Below are positions 1 to 8,098 of a stretch of DNA of 27,742 nucleotides, piece after piece. Below the pieces are notes generated by a model that ran no database searches, was not told the DNA's origin, and saw only the letters and a list, made by a program, of their open reading frames with translations. The DNA is from an uncultured Muribaculaceae bacterium. GTDB lineage: Bacteria; Bacteroidota; Bacteroidia; Bacteroidales; Muribaculaceae. Position numbers and translations under genes: made by a program. The DNA lies in the NCBI GenBank assembly GCA_910578665.1, contig CAJTQU010000025.1, positions 1 to 27,742 on the forward strand, written 5' to 3'. Position 1 is the stretch's first letter. Every line of letters starts with the position of its first letter.

Positions 1-60
1 CATTTTACTAAAAAATGTTGAATCTGACGGTCAACACTTTTCCGGACTAGACATATTACA

Positions 61-104
61 ATAAAGACGCCGGATGGAGAATGTTCTCCATCCGGCGTCT
101 TTAT
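61..104. terminator. Perfect 21-bp inverted repeat, likely bidirectional terminator
   Basis: The left arm 61-81 is the exact reverse complement of 84-104, with only TG between the arms. The outer arms start ATAAAG and end CTTTAT, so each strand has a short T run on leaving the hairpin. No gene is visible in 1-227, so it probably ends a gene outside the window to the left, a gene on the other strand, or both. Confidence 0.8.
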
Positions 105-131
105 GTATGCCATGTGCCCGTTCGCGCGTTA

Positions 132-163
132 TTTGGAAGTGTGTCGGAAAAATAGTAACTTTG
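132..163 (+). promoter_or_regulatory. Bacteroidetes-type promoter for the His-rich protein/TonB receptor unit
   Basis: TTTG at 132-135 is followed after 20 bases by TAACTTTG at 156-163, matching the Bacteroidetes sigma-ABfr consensus TTTG-N19-21-TAnnTTTG. Transcription should start near 169-171. The resulting leader of about 60 bases is too short for a cobalamin riboswitch. It holds one hairpin, 189-197 paired with 205-213 (9 pairs, one G-U), shortly before the start codon. Confidence 0.7.
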
Positions 164-227
164 CCGGATAGAAAAACATTTTTCAGATCCGGATTACATC
201 CCAGGTAATCTGGCCGGACACTAATAA

Positions 228-569
228 GTGAAAGAACGGTTACGCTCCATATTGGCTGTGCTGCTCGTGGCGGTGTTTGTGAATTTCGTATTTTCAAACA
301 CCGTGTTCACGCATACCCATAAATATGGGACATATGGAACCGTGACCCACTCACACCCTTATCTGCCTTCGGTGCCGCACGGCCATGCCTCGGTCGACTA
401 CACCGGATTCAACGTTTCGGCATCGGCTTTCCAGGCTGCGTCGTTTTTCGATCTGCCGATTCCCGAACTCTATGAAGTTATAATAGGAGTTGCCTGCCTT
501 TCTGTGGCAGTGACGGGTTGGGAGCCTGTTGTCCTGTTGCGCGGTCCGCCAGCCATTCTATTGTTTTAA
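228..569 (+). CDS. Small histidine-rich membrane or exported protein next to a TonB receptor
   Basis: The 113-residue product begins with a basic N-terminus and a hydrophobic segment (about residues 7-24) that could be a signal peptide or anchor. A short loop follows with three His-x-His pairs (H29/H31, H41/H43, H51/H53), spaced like metal ligands. A second hydrophobic stretch (about 82-113) contains the motif LLRGPP near the end. The only usable start is GTG at 228, as the reading frame has no internal Met. It is preceded by a promoter and followed after 67 bases by a TonB receptor gene, so the two are probably co-transcribed. From memory, similar short HxH proteins accompany outer-membrane receptor genes in other Bacteroidetes. 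Binding or handing over a transition metal is my inference, and the metal cannot be named. I know no named family for it. Confidence 0.75.
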   Translation: MKERLRSILAVLLVAVFVNFVFSNTVFTHTHKYGTYGTVTHSHPYLPSVPHGHASVDYTGFNVSASAFQAASFFDLPIPELYEVIIGVACLSVAVTGWEPVVLLRGPPAILLF

Positions 570-636
570 AGAATGAGATTTATATGGCCTCTTGTCTAAG
601 TGCGAGGTCATTGAGCTTAAAAACAATAGATTACAC

Positions 637-2964
637 ATGATTACACAATTTACGATTGTAGTCGTGGCTTTTGCCATGGCTTTGCCGGTATGTGCATCGG
701 CTTCGGGAGTGGTTCCCTCAGATAAAAATGTTATAAGCACAGGTATTATAAAAGGTCGTGTTACCGACTCCGCCAATGGCTCCTCTCTTCCGTATTGCCA
801 GGTAAAAGTTCCTGGCACATCGCTTGTCAGTCTTACAGATGATTCGGGCAATTACACACTTGGCAACCTCGCCCCCGGCTCCTATACGCTTGAAGCGTCA
901 TATGTGGGATTTGAACCCCAGCGTTCTGAAATATCAGTCACGGCTGGCGGCAGCACGTTGGTGGATTTCAGTTTAAAGCCGGATGCTTTTATGCTGGACC
1001 AGGTGGTTATCACAGCTTCCAAGAGCGAGACCAAGCGGCGCGAGAGCCCGTCGCTGGTAAATATTACCACAGGCAAACTCCTTGCTAACGTGGGTGCCTG
1101 TTCTCTGGCTGACGGTCTTGATTTCCAACCTGGCGTCAGAGTGGAGAATGATTGTCAGAACTGCGGCTTCACACAGGTTAGAATCAACGGCCTTGACGGC
1201 CATTACTCGCAGATTCTGATGAATTCGCGCCCGGTATTTTCCGCATTGGCCGGAGTGTACGGTCTTGAGCATATTCCGGCAAATATGATAGACCGCATCG
1301 AGGTGATGCGCGGAGGAGGTTCGGCATTGTTCGGGTCATCGGCCATAGGCGGAACTATAAATATTATTACAAAAGATCCTCAGGTGAATTCCGCCCAGGT
1401 ATCCCACACACTGACCTCGATAGGTGTTTCCGGCGCGCTTGACAATAACACGACACTGAATGCTTCGGTGGTCACAGACAACAATAAGGCCGGAATCTTT
1501 GTGTACGGACAGAGCCGTTACCGTGACGGATATGATCATGACCATGACGGTTTTACCGAGATCGCGCAGCTAAAGAGCCAGACCATAGGCGCGCGCACTT
1601 TCTTGCGTCCTAATGACGCGTCGCGTCTTACGCTGGAATACCATAACACACATGAGTACCGTCGTGGCGGTGACAATCTGGACCAGCCGCCGCATCTGGC
1701 AATGATAGCTGAAGAAGCCGACCATAATATACACACGGCCGAAGCTACCTATGATATGTGGGTACGCGACCGCCGAGACCATATCTCGGTTTTCTCGGCC
1801 ATGCAGAACACCAGGCGTAAAAGTTATTATGGTTCAGACATGGATCCGAATGCCTATGGCCGCACGGATGACATCGTGGTTACGGCCGGAAGCCAGTGGA
1901 ACCATCCCATGGACCGCTTTTTGTTCATGCCGGCGGAACTTGTGGCCGGCCTTGAATATTCGTTCAACCGTCTGCACGATGTAACAATCGGTTATGACCA
2001 CGATATTTTGCAGTGTGTGAACATATACAGCGCATATTTGCAGAATGAATGGCGCAACGGCAGGTGGGGCATTTTGTTAGGCGCGCGTATGGACAAACAT
2101 TCTCTTATAAAGAATCCGATTGTCTCACCACGTGTCAATATTCGGTTTAACCCGTCAGACAATTTTAATTTCAGGGCCTCGTACTCCACCGGTTTCCGTT
2201 CTCCCCAGGCTTATGACGAAGATTTCCATGTGGCTATCGTAGGGGGAGAGAGGGTGGTCACGGTGCTTGCTCCCGGATTGAAACAGGAAAGCTCGCAGAG
2301 TGTCAGTCTCTCGGCCGATATGTACCATCGTTTTGGATCGGTACAGACCAACTTCCTTGTGGAGGGCTTTTATACCGACTTGCGCGATGTGTTTGCCCTC
2401 CGACAGCTTGATGGTACAGACGCTTTCGGCAATGCCGTGCTAGAACGCTATAACGGCTCGGGGGCGCGTGTAGCAGGCCTTAACATAGAGGCCAAGGCAT
2501 TTTTTTCAAGCCATTTCGATATGCAGGCAGGTCTGACGCTGCAGCGCAGCAGATACAAGAAACCCGAAGTGTGGAGTGACAATCCCGAAGTGGCTCCTGT
2601 AAAAAAGATGTTCCGCACGCCTGATTTATACGGGTATCTCACAGTTAACTGGGAAATAATGCGCAATTTCAAAGCATTGTTCTCAGGCACGCTCACAGGC
2701 CCAATGACCGTACAGCATCTCGCCGGGTCTGGTACCCCGGTAGACATGGCGGTGCGCACGCCGTCGTTTTTTGACGCCTCACTGCGTCTTAATTATACAT
2801 TCAAGATACACAGACATGTGTCACTGGATGCCTCGGTAGGTGTATCCAATATATTTAATTCCTACCAGCGTGATTTTGACAAAGGCGTGGGACGCGATTC
2901 CGGCTATATTTATGGCCCCTCCATGCCTCGTTCGCTGACAGCCGGCGTCTCAGTATCCATTTAA
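637..2964 (+). CDS. TonB-dependent outer-membrane receptor (possible metal or metal-chelate receptor)
   Basis: This 775-residue outer-membrane active transporter draws energy from TonB-ExbBD. Visible in order: a signal peptide (about 1-23), a carboxypeptidase-regulatory-like domain (about 35-120, GRVTDSANGSSLPYCQV...GNYTLGNLAPGSY), a TonB-box-like QVVITAS, a plug domain (about 130-240, with IDRIEVMRGGGSALFG and AIGGTINIIT), and a beta-barrel to the C-terminus. The plug has a CxxC pair (C173, C176) just before the FTQVRINGLDGHYSQIL segment. The frame is open back to a TTG at 592, but the ATG at 637 places the signal peptide at the very N-terminus and is chosen. It follows the His-rich gene, which suggests metal uptake. 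BtuB-type cobalamin transport is the main alternative, but no B12 riboswitch precedes it. Substrate unproven. Confidence 0.92.
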   Translation: MITQFTIVVVAFAMALPVCASASGVVPSDKNVISTGIIKGRVTDSANGSSLPYCQVKVPGTSLVSLTDDSGNYTLGNLAPGSYTLEASYVGFEPQRSEISVTAGGSTLVDFSLKPDAFMLDQVVITASKSETKRRESPSLVNITTGKLLANVGACSLADGLDFQPGVRVENDCQNCGFTQVRINGLDGHYSQILMNSRPVFSALAGVYGLEHIPANMIDRIEVMRGGGSALFGSSAIGGTINIITKDPQVNSAQVSHTLTSIGVSGALDNNTTLNASVVTDNNKAGIFVYGQSRYRDGYDHDHDGFTEIAQLKSQTIGARTFLRPNDASRLTLEYHNTHEYRRGGDNLDQPPHLAMIAEEADHNIHTAEATYDMWVRDRRDHISVFSAMQNTRRKSYYGSDMDPNAYGRTDDIVVTAGSQWNHPMDRFLFMPAELVAGLEYSFNRLHDVTIGYDHDILQCVNIYSAYLQNEWRNGRWGILLGARMDKHSLIKNPIVSPRVNIRFNPSDNFNFRASYSTGFRSPQAYDEDFHVAIVGGERVVTVLAPGLKQESSQSVSLSADMYHRFGSVQTNFLVEGFYTDLRDVFALRQLDGTDAFGNAVLERYNGSGARVAGLNIEAKAFFSSHFDMQAGLTLQRSRYKKPEVWSDNPEVAPVKKMFRTPDLYGYLTVNWEIMRNFKALFSGTLTGPMTVQHLAGSGTPVDMAVRTPSFFDASLRLNYTFKIHRHVSLDASVGVSNIFNSYQRDFDKGVGRDSGYIYGPSMPRSLTAGVSVSI

Positions 2965-2979
2965 TATTTAGACATGCGC

Positions 2980-3013
2980 TTGGCGTGTGGATGGCAAACC
3001 ATCCACACGCCAA
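2980..3013. terminator. Perfect 15-bp hairpin terminator between convergent genes
   Basis: Arm 2980-2994 is the exact reverse complement of 2999-3013, with loop CAAA. It lies 16 bases after the receptor stop codon and 10 bases before the end of the oppositely oriented Nudix gene, so it can serve both genes. Confidence 0.88.
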
Positions 3014-3022
3014 TTTATATAT

Positions 3023-3841
3023 TTATGACGGCTGCGACCTGGCAAGATTGTCAGTCTCTGATAGCCAGTCATCTATCATGCGCCTCGCTATGCTGGGAGG
3101 CGAGGGGAGAGGTGGCAGGTCGTCGGGTGAGAAAAATCCGCCGTTGGACAACTCGCCATCGGCAAAACGCAGCTCACCTCCGGCGTAGTCGGCTGTGAAG
3201 CCCAGCATGAGTGTGGCCGGAAACGGCCATGACTGGCTTGAGTGATACTTTATGTTCTTGATTTCCAATGATGTTTCCTCCATTACCTCTCGTGCCACGC
3301 ATTGTTCGAGAGACTCTCCTGTCTCGACAAAACCGGCCACGAGGCCGAAGAACGGGCGGCTAAATGTCTTGGCATGTACAAGCAGCGCTTCGCGGCCTTT
3401 GCGTACAAGTACTATTATGGCAGGGGTAAGCTGAGGGAAATATTCATGTCCGCAGGCATCGCACAATTTGCTTATCTCTGAATGTCGGCGTAGCGGACTG
3501 CCGCATTTGCTGCAGAAACGCGAGGTGCGGTTCCAGTGCAGAAGTTCGCTGCCTTTTGACGCAGCTATGTATTCTGCCGTGTCCATTGACGGATAAGCCT
3601 CCCTGAGCCCTTTCATCACATGCCCTGGTGGAGGGGTGAATCCTGTTGGTGTGTCATAGGCAGTGCATGTGCAGCCGTGGGTAGAGAATGTGAATTGTTC
3701 GCTCTCGCTGACCGTTATGCCGCTGTCTGCCGGCACTCCGGATGGTAGAGACAATGTTCCGGCCTGTACTCGCAGCAGTATTTCCGTCCCGTTGGTAATG
3801 AGTAATCTGGTTTTGGCGGAGCAGTCTGTAATGGGATCCAT
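3023..3841 (-). CDS. nudC: NudC-type Nudix hydrolase (NADH pyrophosphatase / NAD-decapping family)
   Basis: The 272-residue cytoplasmic protein has the NudC layout: an N-terminal beta domain, a zinc ribbon (C110, C113, C127, C130), the Nudix box at about 170-192, and the family signature SQSWPFP at 202-208, close to the SQPWPFP of E. coli NudC. Family members hydrolyse NAD(H) to NMN(H) and AMP, and some remove NAD caps from RNA. In the Nudix box the metal-binding residues are present (G170, E176, R184-E185, E188-E189), but the usual Gly of the EExG end is Ser (S191). It is a single gene converging on the TonB receptor, divergent from metK. I see no exact TAnnTTTG element before it. Confidence 0.92.
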   Translation of the reverse strand: MDPITDCSAKTRLLITNGTEILLRVQAGTLSLPSGVPADSGITVSESEQFTFSTHGCTCTAYDTPTGFTPPPGHVMKGLREAYPSMDTAEYIAASKGSELLHWNRTSRFCSKCGSPLRRHSEISKLCDACGHEYFPQLTPAIIVLVRKGREALLVHAKTFSRPFFGLVAGFVETGESLEQCVAREVMEETSLEIKNIKYHSSQSWPFPATLMLGFTADYAGGELRFADGELSNGGFFSPDDLPPLPSPPSIARRMIDDWLSETDNLARSQPS

Positions 3842-3898
3842 AATGCTGAATTAACAATTTTTAATCATCGCTAGTAATATAACGGATAAAAAATGTAT

Positions 3899-3906
3899 TA
3901 ATTTTG
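3899..3906 (+). promoter_or_regulatory. -7 element of the metK promoter
   Basis: TAATTTTG fits TAnnTTTG, and transcription would begin at about 3911-3914, exactly where the SAM-II aptamer begins. I see no good -33 TTTG at the expected distance. Confidence 0.6.
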
Positions 3907-3910
3907 CACC

Positions 3911-3970
3911 TTGAAAAAGGTGGACAAATTTGGCTGCTTGCAACCACTGAAAAAAATGCTAAAACTGCAC
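3911..3970 (+). ncRNA. SAM-II riboswitch upstream of metK
   Basis: The leader matches the SAM-II (metA-motif) pattern known from alphaproteobacteria and Bacteroidetes. The P1 stem is GGTGG (3919-3923) with CCACT (3944-3948). The loop contains a U-rich AAATTTGG and ends with the conserved TTGCAA (3938-3943). After P1 come an A-rich stretch (3950-3956) and the conserved TGCTAAAAC (3957-3965). The loop segment TTTGGC (3929-3934) can pair with GCTAAA (3958-3963), giving the H-type pseudoknot expected of this class. A GCGCATATGCGC palindrome (3981-3992) follows. SAM-II usually lowers translation when SAM is bound. The aptamer-to-ATG distance of about 130 bases is long for that, so the mechanism here is open. 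Confidence 0.82.
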
Positions 3971-4101
3971 AAGACCAAGGGGCGCATATGCGCGCCACAT
4001 ACGGTATCGGGGCACGAAAGCATGACGGGGCAGGCTTCGCGAATTGTCACCATGGCAGTCGTAAGGAACGATTGTGTTACAGACAATTTAAAATCAGAAT
4101 A

Positions 4102-5436
4102 ATGAGCTATTTATTTACATCGGAATCTGTGTCGGAGGGACATCCCGACAAGGTGGCCGACCAGATCAGTGACGCACTTCTTGACAATTTTCTGGCACGC
4201 GACCCACGGAGCAAGGTCGCTATCGAGACCATGTGTACCACGGGGCAGGTGATAGTTGCAGGCGAGGTGAAGAGCAGCGCGTATGTCGATATACAGAGTG
4301 TTGTGCGCGAGGTTATAAATGAAATCGGCTATAACCGCGGGGCTTACCGTTTCGACGGTGATTCTTGCGGTATCGTCAGTGCCGTACACGAGCAGAGCCA
4401 GGATATAAACCGTGGTGTGGAACGTGAGGCTGACGAGGAACAGGGCGCCGGTGACCAGGGCATGATGTTTGGTTATGCCACTGACGAGACAGAAACATTC
4501 ATGCCCCTTACTCTCGACCTGTCGCACAAGCTCCTTAAGGAGCTGGCCGCGATACGTCGCGAAGGCCGTCAGATGACATACGAGCGAAAGGGCCGCCAGG
4601 TGACATATCTGCGTCCCGACTCAAAGAGCCAGGTGACGGTAGAATATGAAGATGACGGCACTCCTGCGCGCATCCACACGATAGTGGTAAGCACACAACA
4701 CGACGATTTTATCCAGCCTGCCGGTGACACAGAGGAGGCACGTCTCGAGGCGGACAGACAGATGCTTGACGTGATACGCCGCGATGTGAAAGATGTGCTG
4801 CTGCCGCGAGTGATAGAATCTCTGCCAGAACATCTGCGCGAACTTTTTGATGACAGGCTGATACTGCATGTAAATCCCACCGGTAAGTTTGTGATCGGGG
4901 GGCCGCACGGTGACACAGGACTTACCGGCCGTAAAATCATAGTTGACACCTATGGCGGCCGCGGTGCCCACGGCGGCGGCGCGTTTTCAGGCAAAGACCC
5001 TTCTAAGGTAGACCGTTCGGCGGCCTATGCTGCCCGTTACATAGCTAAAAACCTGGTTGCTGCCGGTATAGCGCGCGAAGCGCTGGTGCAGGTCTCTTAC
5101 GCTATAGGCGTGGCCCGTCCGGTCAATATATTTGTAAACACTTTCGGCAAAGCCCTCGTGCCGTTCACCGATTCGCAGATAGCCTCCGTGGTGGAAGCAC
5201 AGTTTGACCTGCGTCCTTATGCCATAGAGAAGAAGTTTGGATTGCGAGCCCCGATTTATCGTGAAACGGCTACTTACGGCCATATGGGCCGCGAGCCTAG
5301 AAAGATCACAAAGGTTTTCTGCTCGCGTTATGAAAACGGCTGTCCTATAGAGACCGAAGTGGAGCTGTTCGGCTGGGAAAAAACAGATAAAGTTGCCGAC
5401 CTTCGCGCGGCTTTCGGTCTCGCTCCCGAGGCTTGA
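4102..5436 (+). CDS. metK: S-adenosylmethionine synthase
   Basis: This enzyme makes SAM from methionine and ATP as a cytoplasmic tetramer; SAM feeds methylation and radical-SAM enzymes such as RlmN and MiaB encoded nearby. The 444-residue product has the family's N-terminal SESVSEGHPDKVADQ (H14, D16, K17 in the ATP site), the GAGDQG signature at 115-120 and the GGGAFSGKD signature at 291-299. The frame is open back to 3904, but that upstream part lies inside the riboswitch. The ATG at 4102 gives the usual N-terminus. An insertion of about 20 residues near 150-180 (REGRQMTYERKGRQVTYLRP) makes it somewhat longer than the E. coli enzyme, as I recall for other Bacteroidetes. Regulation is by the SAM-II element ahead of it. 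No clear terminator hairpin follows. Confidence 0.98.
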   Translation: MSYLFTSESVSEGHPDKVADQISDALLDNFLARDPRSKVAIETMCTTGQVIVAGEVKSSAYVDIQSVVREVINEIGYNRGAYRFDGDSCGIVSAVHEQSQDINRGVEREADEEQGAGDQGMMFGYATDETETFMPLTLDLSHKLLKELAAIRREGRQMTYERKGRQVTYLRPDSKSQVTVEYEDDGTPARIHTIVVSTQHDDFIQPAGDTEEARLEADRQMLDVIRRDVKDVLLPRVIESLPEHLRELFDDRLILHVNPTGKFVIGGPHGDTGLTGRKIIVDTYGGRGAHGGGAFSGKDPSKVDRSAAYAARYIAKNLVAAGIAREALVQVSYAIGVARPVNIFVNTFGKALVPFTDSQIASVVEAQFDLRPYAIEKKFGLRAPIYRETATYGHMGREPRKITKVFCSRYENGCPIETEVELFGWEKTDKVADLRAAFGLAPEA

Positions 5437-5506
5437 AATCCGTTATGCCAAGTCCCCCATCTACACAGGTACGGTAAGCAAAAATTACAAATTTAGTGGC
5501 TATTGG

Positions 5507-5537
5507 TTTGCCATGTCGGCAAAAAACACTATCTTTG
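5507..5537 (+). promoter_or_regulatory. Bacteroidetes-type promoter for the PpiD gene
   Basis: TTTG at 5507-5510, 19 bases, then TATCTTTG at 5530-5537: a full match to the consensus. The start of transcription should fall at about 5543, at the foot of the hairpin below. Confidence 0.8.
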
Positions 5538-5540
5538 CGT

Positions 5541-5583
5541 GCCTGAAAGCCACTGCATCCCAGTAGCGGGATGCAGTTCAGGC
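5541..5583 (+). ncRNA. 5' leader hairpin of the PpiD mRNA
   Basis: GCCTGAA (5541-5547) pairs with TTCAGGC (5577-5583), and CTGCATCCC (5553-5561) pairs with GGGATGCAG (5568-5576). There is a one-sided AGCCA bulge (5548-5552) and a six-base loop. A second, weaker stem, CCTGC (5592-5596) with GCAGG (5624-5628), follows. The mRNA would start at this hairpin and has about 100 further bases before the ATG. It could protect the 5' end or be a regulatory leader; it matches no riboswitch class I know. Confidence 0.6.
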
Positions 5584-5681
5584 TTGTATAACCTGCTGCT
5601 CGCCGTATAAATATGTTTTATGCGCAGGGCTTAAATGCATGAATAAACAACTTAACTACATACTTATAGTATCAACAACGA

Positions 5682-7814
5682 ATGGCAACTCTTGAAAAAA
5701 TCAGAAGTAAATCTGTATTTCTAATCGTGGTAATCGGCATTGCGTTGCTTGCGTTTATCGTGGGCGATGCGATAACCAACGGCCGGTCGCTGTTCGGAAG
5801 TGGTTCTACCATCGCCAGTCTGGGCGATGCCAAAGTAGACATTTCCGAATACCAATCACGGTTGAACATGTATCAGGAGGCAAATCCCGATGCCGATGTT
5901 CAGGAACTCTCACAGGCAACAATTGATGCCTTGATTAATGAAAAACTGCTTGATGCCGCAGCTAAGAAGCTCGGTGTCGAAGTCAGCGACGAGCAAACCA
6001 CATATTATATTATGGAGCAGCCGTTGCAGCCTATGCAGTTGTTTATGAATACTTACGGACGCGCCGTGCAGCAGATGTATCCTAATGCGCAGCTGACGCC
6101 GACGCTGATGTATAACATTATATTCACTCCTGAGAAATACGGTCTTTCGGCAGATCAGACCGAGGGCCTCAAACAGGCGTGGATAGCTATGGAGAAAGAG
6201 ACTAAGGCCGCTGCGGCACGTAACATATACATGCAGCTGCTGTATGCCACTATCCAGCCTAACGACCTTGATAAAAAGGCTCTTTTCGCACAGAATACGG
6301 ACAGCTATACCGTCGATGTGGCCCGTAAGGCTTTCGGCGAGCTGGACAAGAAGAAATATCCTGTGAGTGATGCGGATATCAAGGCGGAATATGACAAGAA
6401 CAAAAATATGTTCATGGTCAAGGAGCTGACAAAGACCGTTGGTTTCATAGCGTATAGCGTGAAGCCTTCCGACGCGGATATAAAACTGGCCAAGGAATTG
6501 CAGGCCGCAGCTCTTAAAAGTGTCAAGGCAGGCCAGCCTCTTGCCAAAGATCTGCAGAAGCAGGGAGTGCGTTTTGATACGAGGACTGCGACGACTGCCA
6601 ATGCCGGTGACTACCAGTTGTCTTCGTTCCTGAAAGGCGCCCCTGTCGATTCGGTGGCACTTTTCGACCGTGGCGGTTCGTTCCGTATTGTAAAGCTGGT
6701 GGGCAACAGCGCTGCCAACGACTCTTTGGAGGTGGCTTTCGTACAGGTTATGAAAGACCAGGTGGCAGCCGTGACAGCAGACATTAAGGCCGGTATGGCT
6801 CTTGACTCGCTGTCCGGCAAATATTCTGCCGACCAGGTGGGCGTTTCTCCGGCCCAGTGGGTGTCGATCCAGAACGAGCAGGCACGCCAGCAGCTCGGAT
6901 CGGTGTCTTCCACATTTGTGGCAGCTCTTGACACAGTGGGCGCCGGTGCGATTCTGACAGCGCAGGAGACTCCGGAGGGTTCGGTGCTGGCATATGTGAA
7001 AAATGCCAAACCCAAAGTGAGTGTGTATACTTATGAGGACACTTACTATGACCTGTATCCTTCAGACGAAACAATTGATGCCGCCACCGAGGCGTTGTCT
7101 AAATACGCGGCCTCGCACAACACGCCGGCTAAATTTGCCGAGGGTGCGCAGAAAGCTGGCTATATGCACCAGTCAGTGCCTGTCAGCGCATCGCTTCCGG
7201 CGTTTTCAGCCGGCATGAATCCTATGAACGGCCGTGCGTCATATTATCCCAAGAGCCGCGAAGTAGTACAGTGGGTGATGACTGAGGGTGAACCAGGTAT
7301 GGCTTCGCCGGTGTTCAGCAATGAAGACATGCAGCAGCCGGTACTGTATATCGCGCTTGTGGAAGATGAATATGACGACTATGCTCCTTATACCGATTCG
7401 CTCGTAAAAGAGTCTCTCGAGGCCAAGGTGCGCGCATCAAAGGCTGGAGACGCCATGGTGAAACAGTATAGCGGCAAAGGCAACATACAGGCTACTGCCC
7501 AGGCTATGGGTGTTCCTGTGGTTACAGACAGCCAGGTGCGGTTCCAGGGTTCCATGAATGTGCCTGACGCTGCAGTGGCCGCCCGTATGACAGGGACAAA
7601 GCCCGGTGCCAAGACTTATGTGGTCAAGGGTAACGACGGTGTGTACGCATATGAGGTGAAAGCAAAAAATCCTTCGGAATCAAAATATTACGAATCTCAG
7701 AGTGCCGACCAGTACAATCGCCAGTTTAAGGGCAATGTCAACGCGTTGTTCAACATGCTCCGTGGAAACAAGCGCATGGAAAACAACATCTTTAAGATCA
7801 CTCGTAGCAAGTAA
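5682..7814 (+). CDS. PpiD/SurA-type periplasmic chaperone, inner-membrane anchored
   Basis: The 710-residue protein starts with a short cytoplasmic tail and one membrane helix (about 11-31, VFLIVVIGIALLAFIVGDAI). A SurA-N-like helical region follows (about 36-240), then parvulin-like segments (about 235-345 and on to about 460), and a C-terminal helical region. This is the PpiD arrangement: a periplasmic folding helper for proteins leaving the Sec translocon, including outer-membrane proteins. The parvulin parts are so divergent that I cannot point to intact isomerase residues, as is common in PpiD, so chaperone rather than isomerase activity is the safer reading. It is a single-gene unit with its own promoter, leader hairpin and terminator. 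The length agrees with Bacteroidetes PpiD proteins as I remember them. Confidence 0.88.
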   Translation: MATLEKIRSKSVFLIVVIGIALLAFIVGDAITNGRSLFGSGSTIASLGDAKVDISEYQSRLNMYQEANPDADVQELSQATIDALINEKLLDAAAKKLGVEVSDEQTTYYIMEQPLQPMQLFMNTYGRAVQQMYPNAQLTPTLMYNIIFTPEKYGLSADQTEGLKQAWIAMEKETKAAAARNIYMQLLYATIQPNDLDKKALFAQNTDSYTVDVARKAFGELDKKKYPVSDADIKAEYDKNKNMFMVKELTKTVGFIAYSVKPSDADIKLAKELQAAALKSVKAGQPLAKDLQKQGVRFDTRTATTANAGDYQLSSFLKGAPVDSVALFDRGGSFRIVKLVGNSAANDSLEVAFVQVMKDQVAAVTADIKAGMALDSLSGKYSADQVGVSPAQWVSIQNEQARQQLGSVSSTFVAALDTVGAGAILTAQETPEGSVLAYVKNAKPKVSVYTYEDTYYDLYPSDETIDAATEALSKYAASHNTPAKFAEGAQKAGYMHQSVPVSASLPAFSAGMNPMNGRASYYPKSREVVQWVMTEGEPGMASPVFSNEDMQQPVLYIALVEDEYDDYAPYTDSLVKESLEAKVRASKAGDAMVKQYSGKGNIQATAQAMGVPVVTDSQVRFQGSMNVPDAAVAARMTGTKPGAKTYVVKGNDGVYAYEVKAKNPSESKYYESQSADQYNRQFKGNVNALFNMLRGNKRMENNIFKITRSK

Positions 7815-7825
7815 TGACTAAATAT

Positions 7826-7858
7826 ATGGCAAGGAGAATCCGTTTTTCTCCTTGCCAT
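7826..7858. terminator. Hairpin terminator after the PpiD gene
   Basis: ATGGCAAGGAGAA (7826-7838) pairs perfectly with 7846-7858 (13 bp), with a 7-base loop that includes a T run. It starts 12 bases after the stop codon. The following 240 bases to rlmN hold only weak hairpins (for example TGGCTT 8030-8035 with AAGCCA 8039-8044) and no gene or exact promoter that I can support. Confidence 0.85.
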
Positions 7859-8098
7859 TACTATGATTTGTCGGCATTGGTTTGCCGGCAGATCGCGAGA
7901 GGGGCAGATGCTCCGGCATGTATCAGACTATTTACCAGGGAATGCATAGCCGTCACTTTCATTCTATTACCAGCCAGGTGCATAGATAGTGATGTGTATA
8001 CGGCGGAAATTCCGATATTGCCGGCAGGATGGCTTTAGAAGCCAATAGCCTGGTATCTGCGGAATGATGCGTTTCTATCTTATTTTTAAATTCTCGAC

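Noticed and set aside
1..3. CAT at the left edge, a possible minus-strand ATG of a gene leaving the window
   Set aside because: Only the codon is visible, with no promoter box before it, so nothing can be claimed.
592..636. TTG start for the TonB receptor
   Set aside because: It would put 15 residues before a normal signal peptide. ATG at 637 is better placed.
637..2964. Calling the TonB receptor BtuB (cobalamin receptor)
   Set aside because: The B12 riboswitch is about 20 kb away on another transcript, this receptor's leader is too short for one, and the His-rich neighbour points to a metal. B12 transport is not excluded.
3904..4101. Longer metK start at 3904
   Set aside because: The extra residues would be encoded by the riboswitch itself and match no MetK N-terminus. 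The ATG at 4102 gives the standard one.
7814..8038. A 74-codon frame starting at the stop of the PpiD gene
   Set aside because: Its first bases form the terminator hairpin of the PpiD gene, the product has no recognisable composition or domain, and no promoter precedes it.
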